Below, one piece after another: positions 63,681 to 64,000 of a DNA stretch of 64,000 nucleotides (position 1 is the first letter of the stretch; each line of letters begins with the position of its first letter). Source of the DNA: Dendrophyllia cribrosa (Eukaryota; Cnidaria; Anthozoa; Scleractinia; Dendrophylliidae). The stretch is taken from positions 27,846,853 to 27,910,852 of the forward strand of contig JAJLRJ010000003.1 of NCBI GenBank assembly GCA_024195265.1, read 5' to 3'. The position numbers were made by a program, and so were the translations under genes. The notes beneath the pieces were generated by a model. It ran no database searches. It was not told the origin of the DNA and saw nothing but the letters and a program-made list of their open reading frames with translations.

Positions 63681-64000
63681 TAATGGTAATATGAAGTTTT
63701 AATAATAGAAAAGAAAAATAGTCGCCCAACAGGCGCATGTGACTACTGCTAAGATGTCAGTATAAGGTGAAAACTGCGAAATGTAGAATTGTCCTATATA
63801 TGCGGTTCCGTGGATAAGAATCAAAGCAAATGTTTAAAACAATGGTGAATCTTGGTGATTAACCACCGAAGAGGCGCCATTATCCTCCGAAGTGTCAAGA
63901 TTTAAGTCAGTTTTCCTCATGCGAGGCTTTTATGTATTAAAATACCGACCTTAAAGCTGAAAATTACCTAGGCAACCTTTCATCTCAACGGTTAGAAACA
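63681..64000. other. Intergenic at window edge
   Basis: No gene or repeat seen. Confidence 0.4.

Overview
The window looks like nuclear DNA of a cnidarian, most likely a hexacoral such as a reef coral or anemone (inference). Reasons: spliced genes with GT-AG introns and TATA promoters, about 60% A+T, many Penelope-like elements (PLEs) with hammerhead-like termini, many short inverted-repeat transposons, and a G2E3-like CUE/HECT gene of a type common in Cnidaria. There are no bacterial-style operons.

The backbone is a tandem family of two-exon genes, all on the + strand, each encoding a small protein of about 266-278 residues with an N-terminal death effector domain (DED): copy A (6366-8059), B (20114-27342), C (32608-34486), D (43457-45335) and E (52451-59500). 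All five share one splice position (after a Gly-Ser-Trp), a short exon 2 starting Glu-Asp-Phe-Cys, a conserved TATA promoter block of about 90 bp, and a related downstream block with an A-rich tract and AATAAAGG. A 3' relic of another member lies at 12400-12715. Intron lengths run from 0.86 to 6.4 kb because of transposon insertion. Each lineage carries its own satellite just after exon 2.

1-1.55 kb: three tightly packed minus-strand genes (YqaJ-type nuclease running off the window edge, a two-zinc-finger protein, a 69-residue basic protein). Each is preceded by the same promoter-like motif, and a 128-bp hairpin lies at 1697-1824. I read this as an integrated large-DNA-virus-like fragment or a virus-derived transposon. 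2.0-3.6 kb: a frameshifted CUE/HECT ubiquitin-ligase-like gene. 4.9-5.9 kb: a DNA transposon with 9-bp target duplications. 6.2-10 kb: DED copy A. 10.5-19.6 kb: decayed PLEs, a LINE fragment, MITEs. 20-29 kb: copy B with a 6.4-kb transposon-filled intron and a 61-bp satellite. 29-32.3 kb: MITE, palindromic PLE terminus, LINE end. 32.3-60.6 kb: copies C, D and E embedded in two nearly identical overlapping segmental duplications. 60.6-64 kb: intergenic DNA with MITEs.

How the array arose can be partly read: D has E's upstream flank (intact-frame PLE, GATC-rich satellite, ORF1 remnant, a 353-bp hammerhead-bearing insertion with a 12-bp target duplication) joined to C's gene body, so D looks like a product of unequal recombination. 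C keeps the empty site of the hammerhead insertion, while E keeps the empty sites of other elements. DED proteins act by homotypic interaction in caspase-8/FADD-type signalling; a role for this family in apoptosis or innate immunity is inferred from the domain only.
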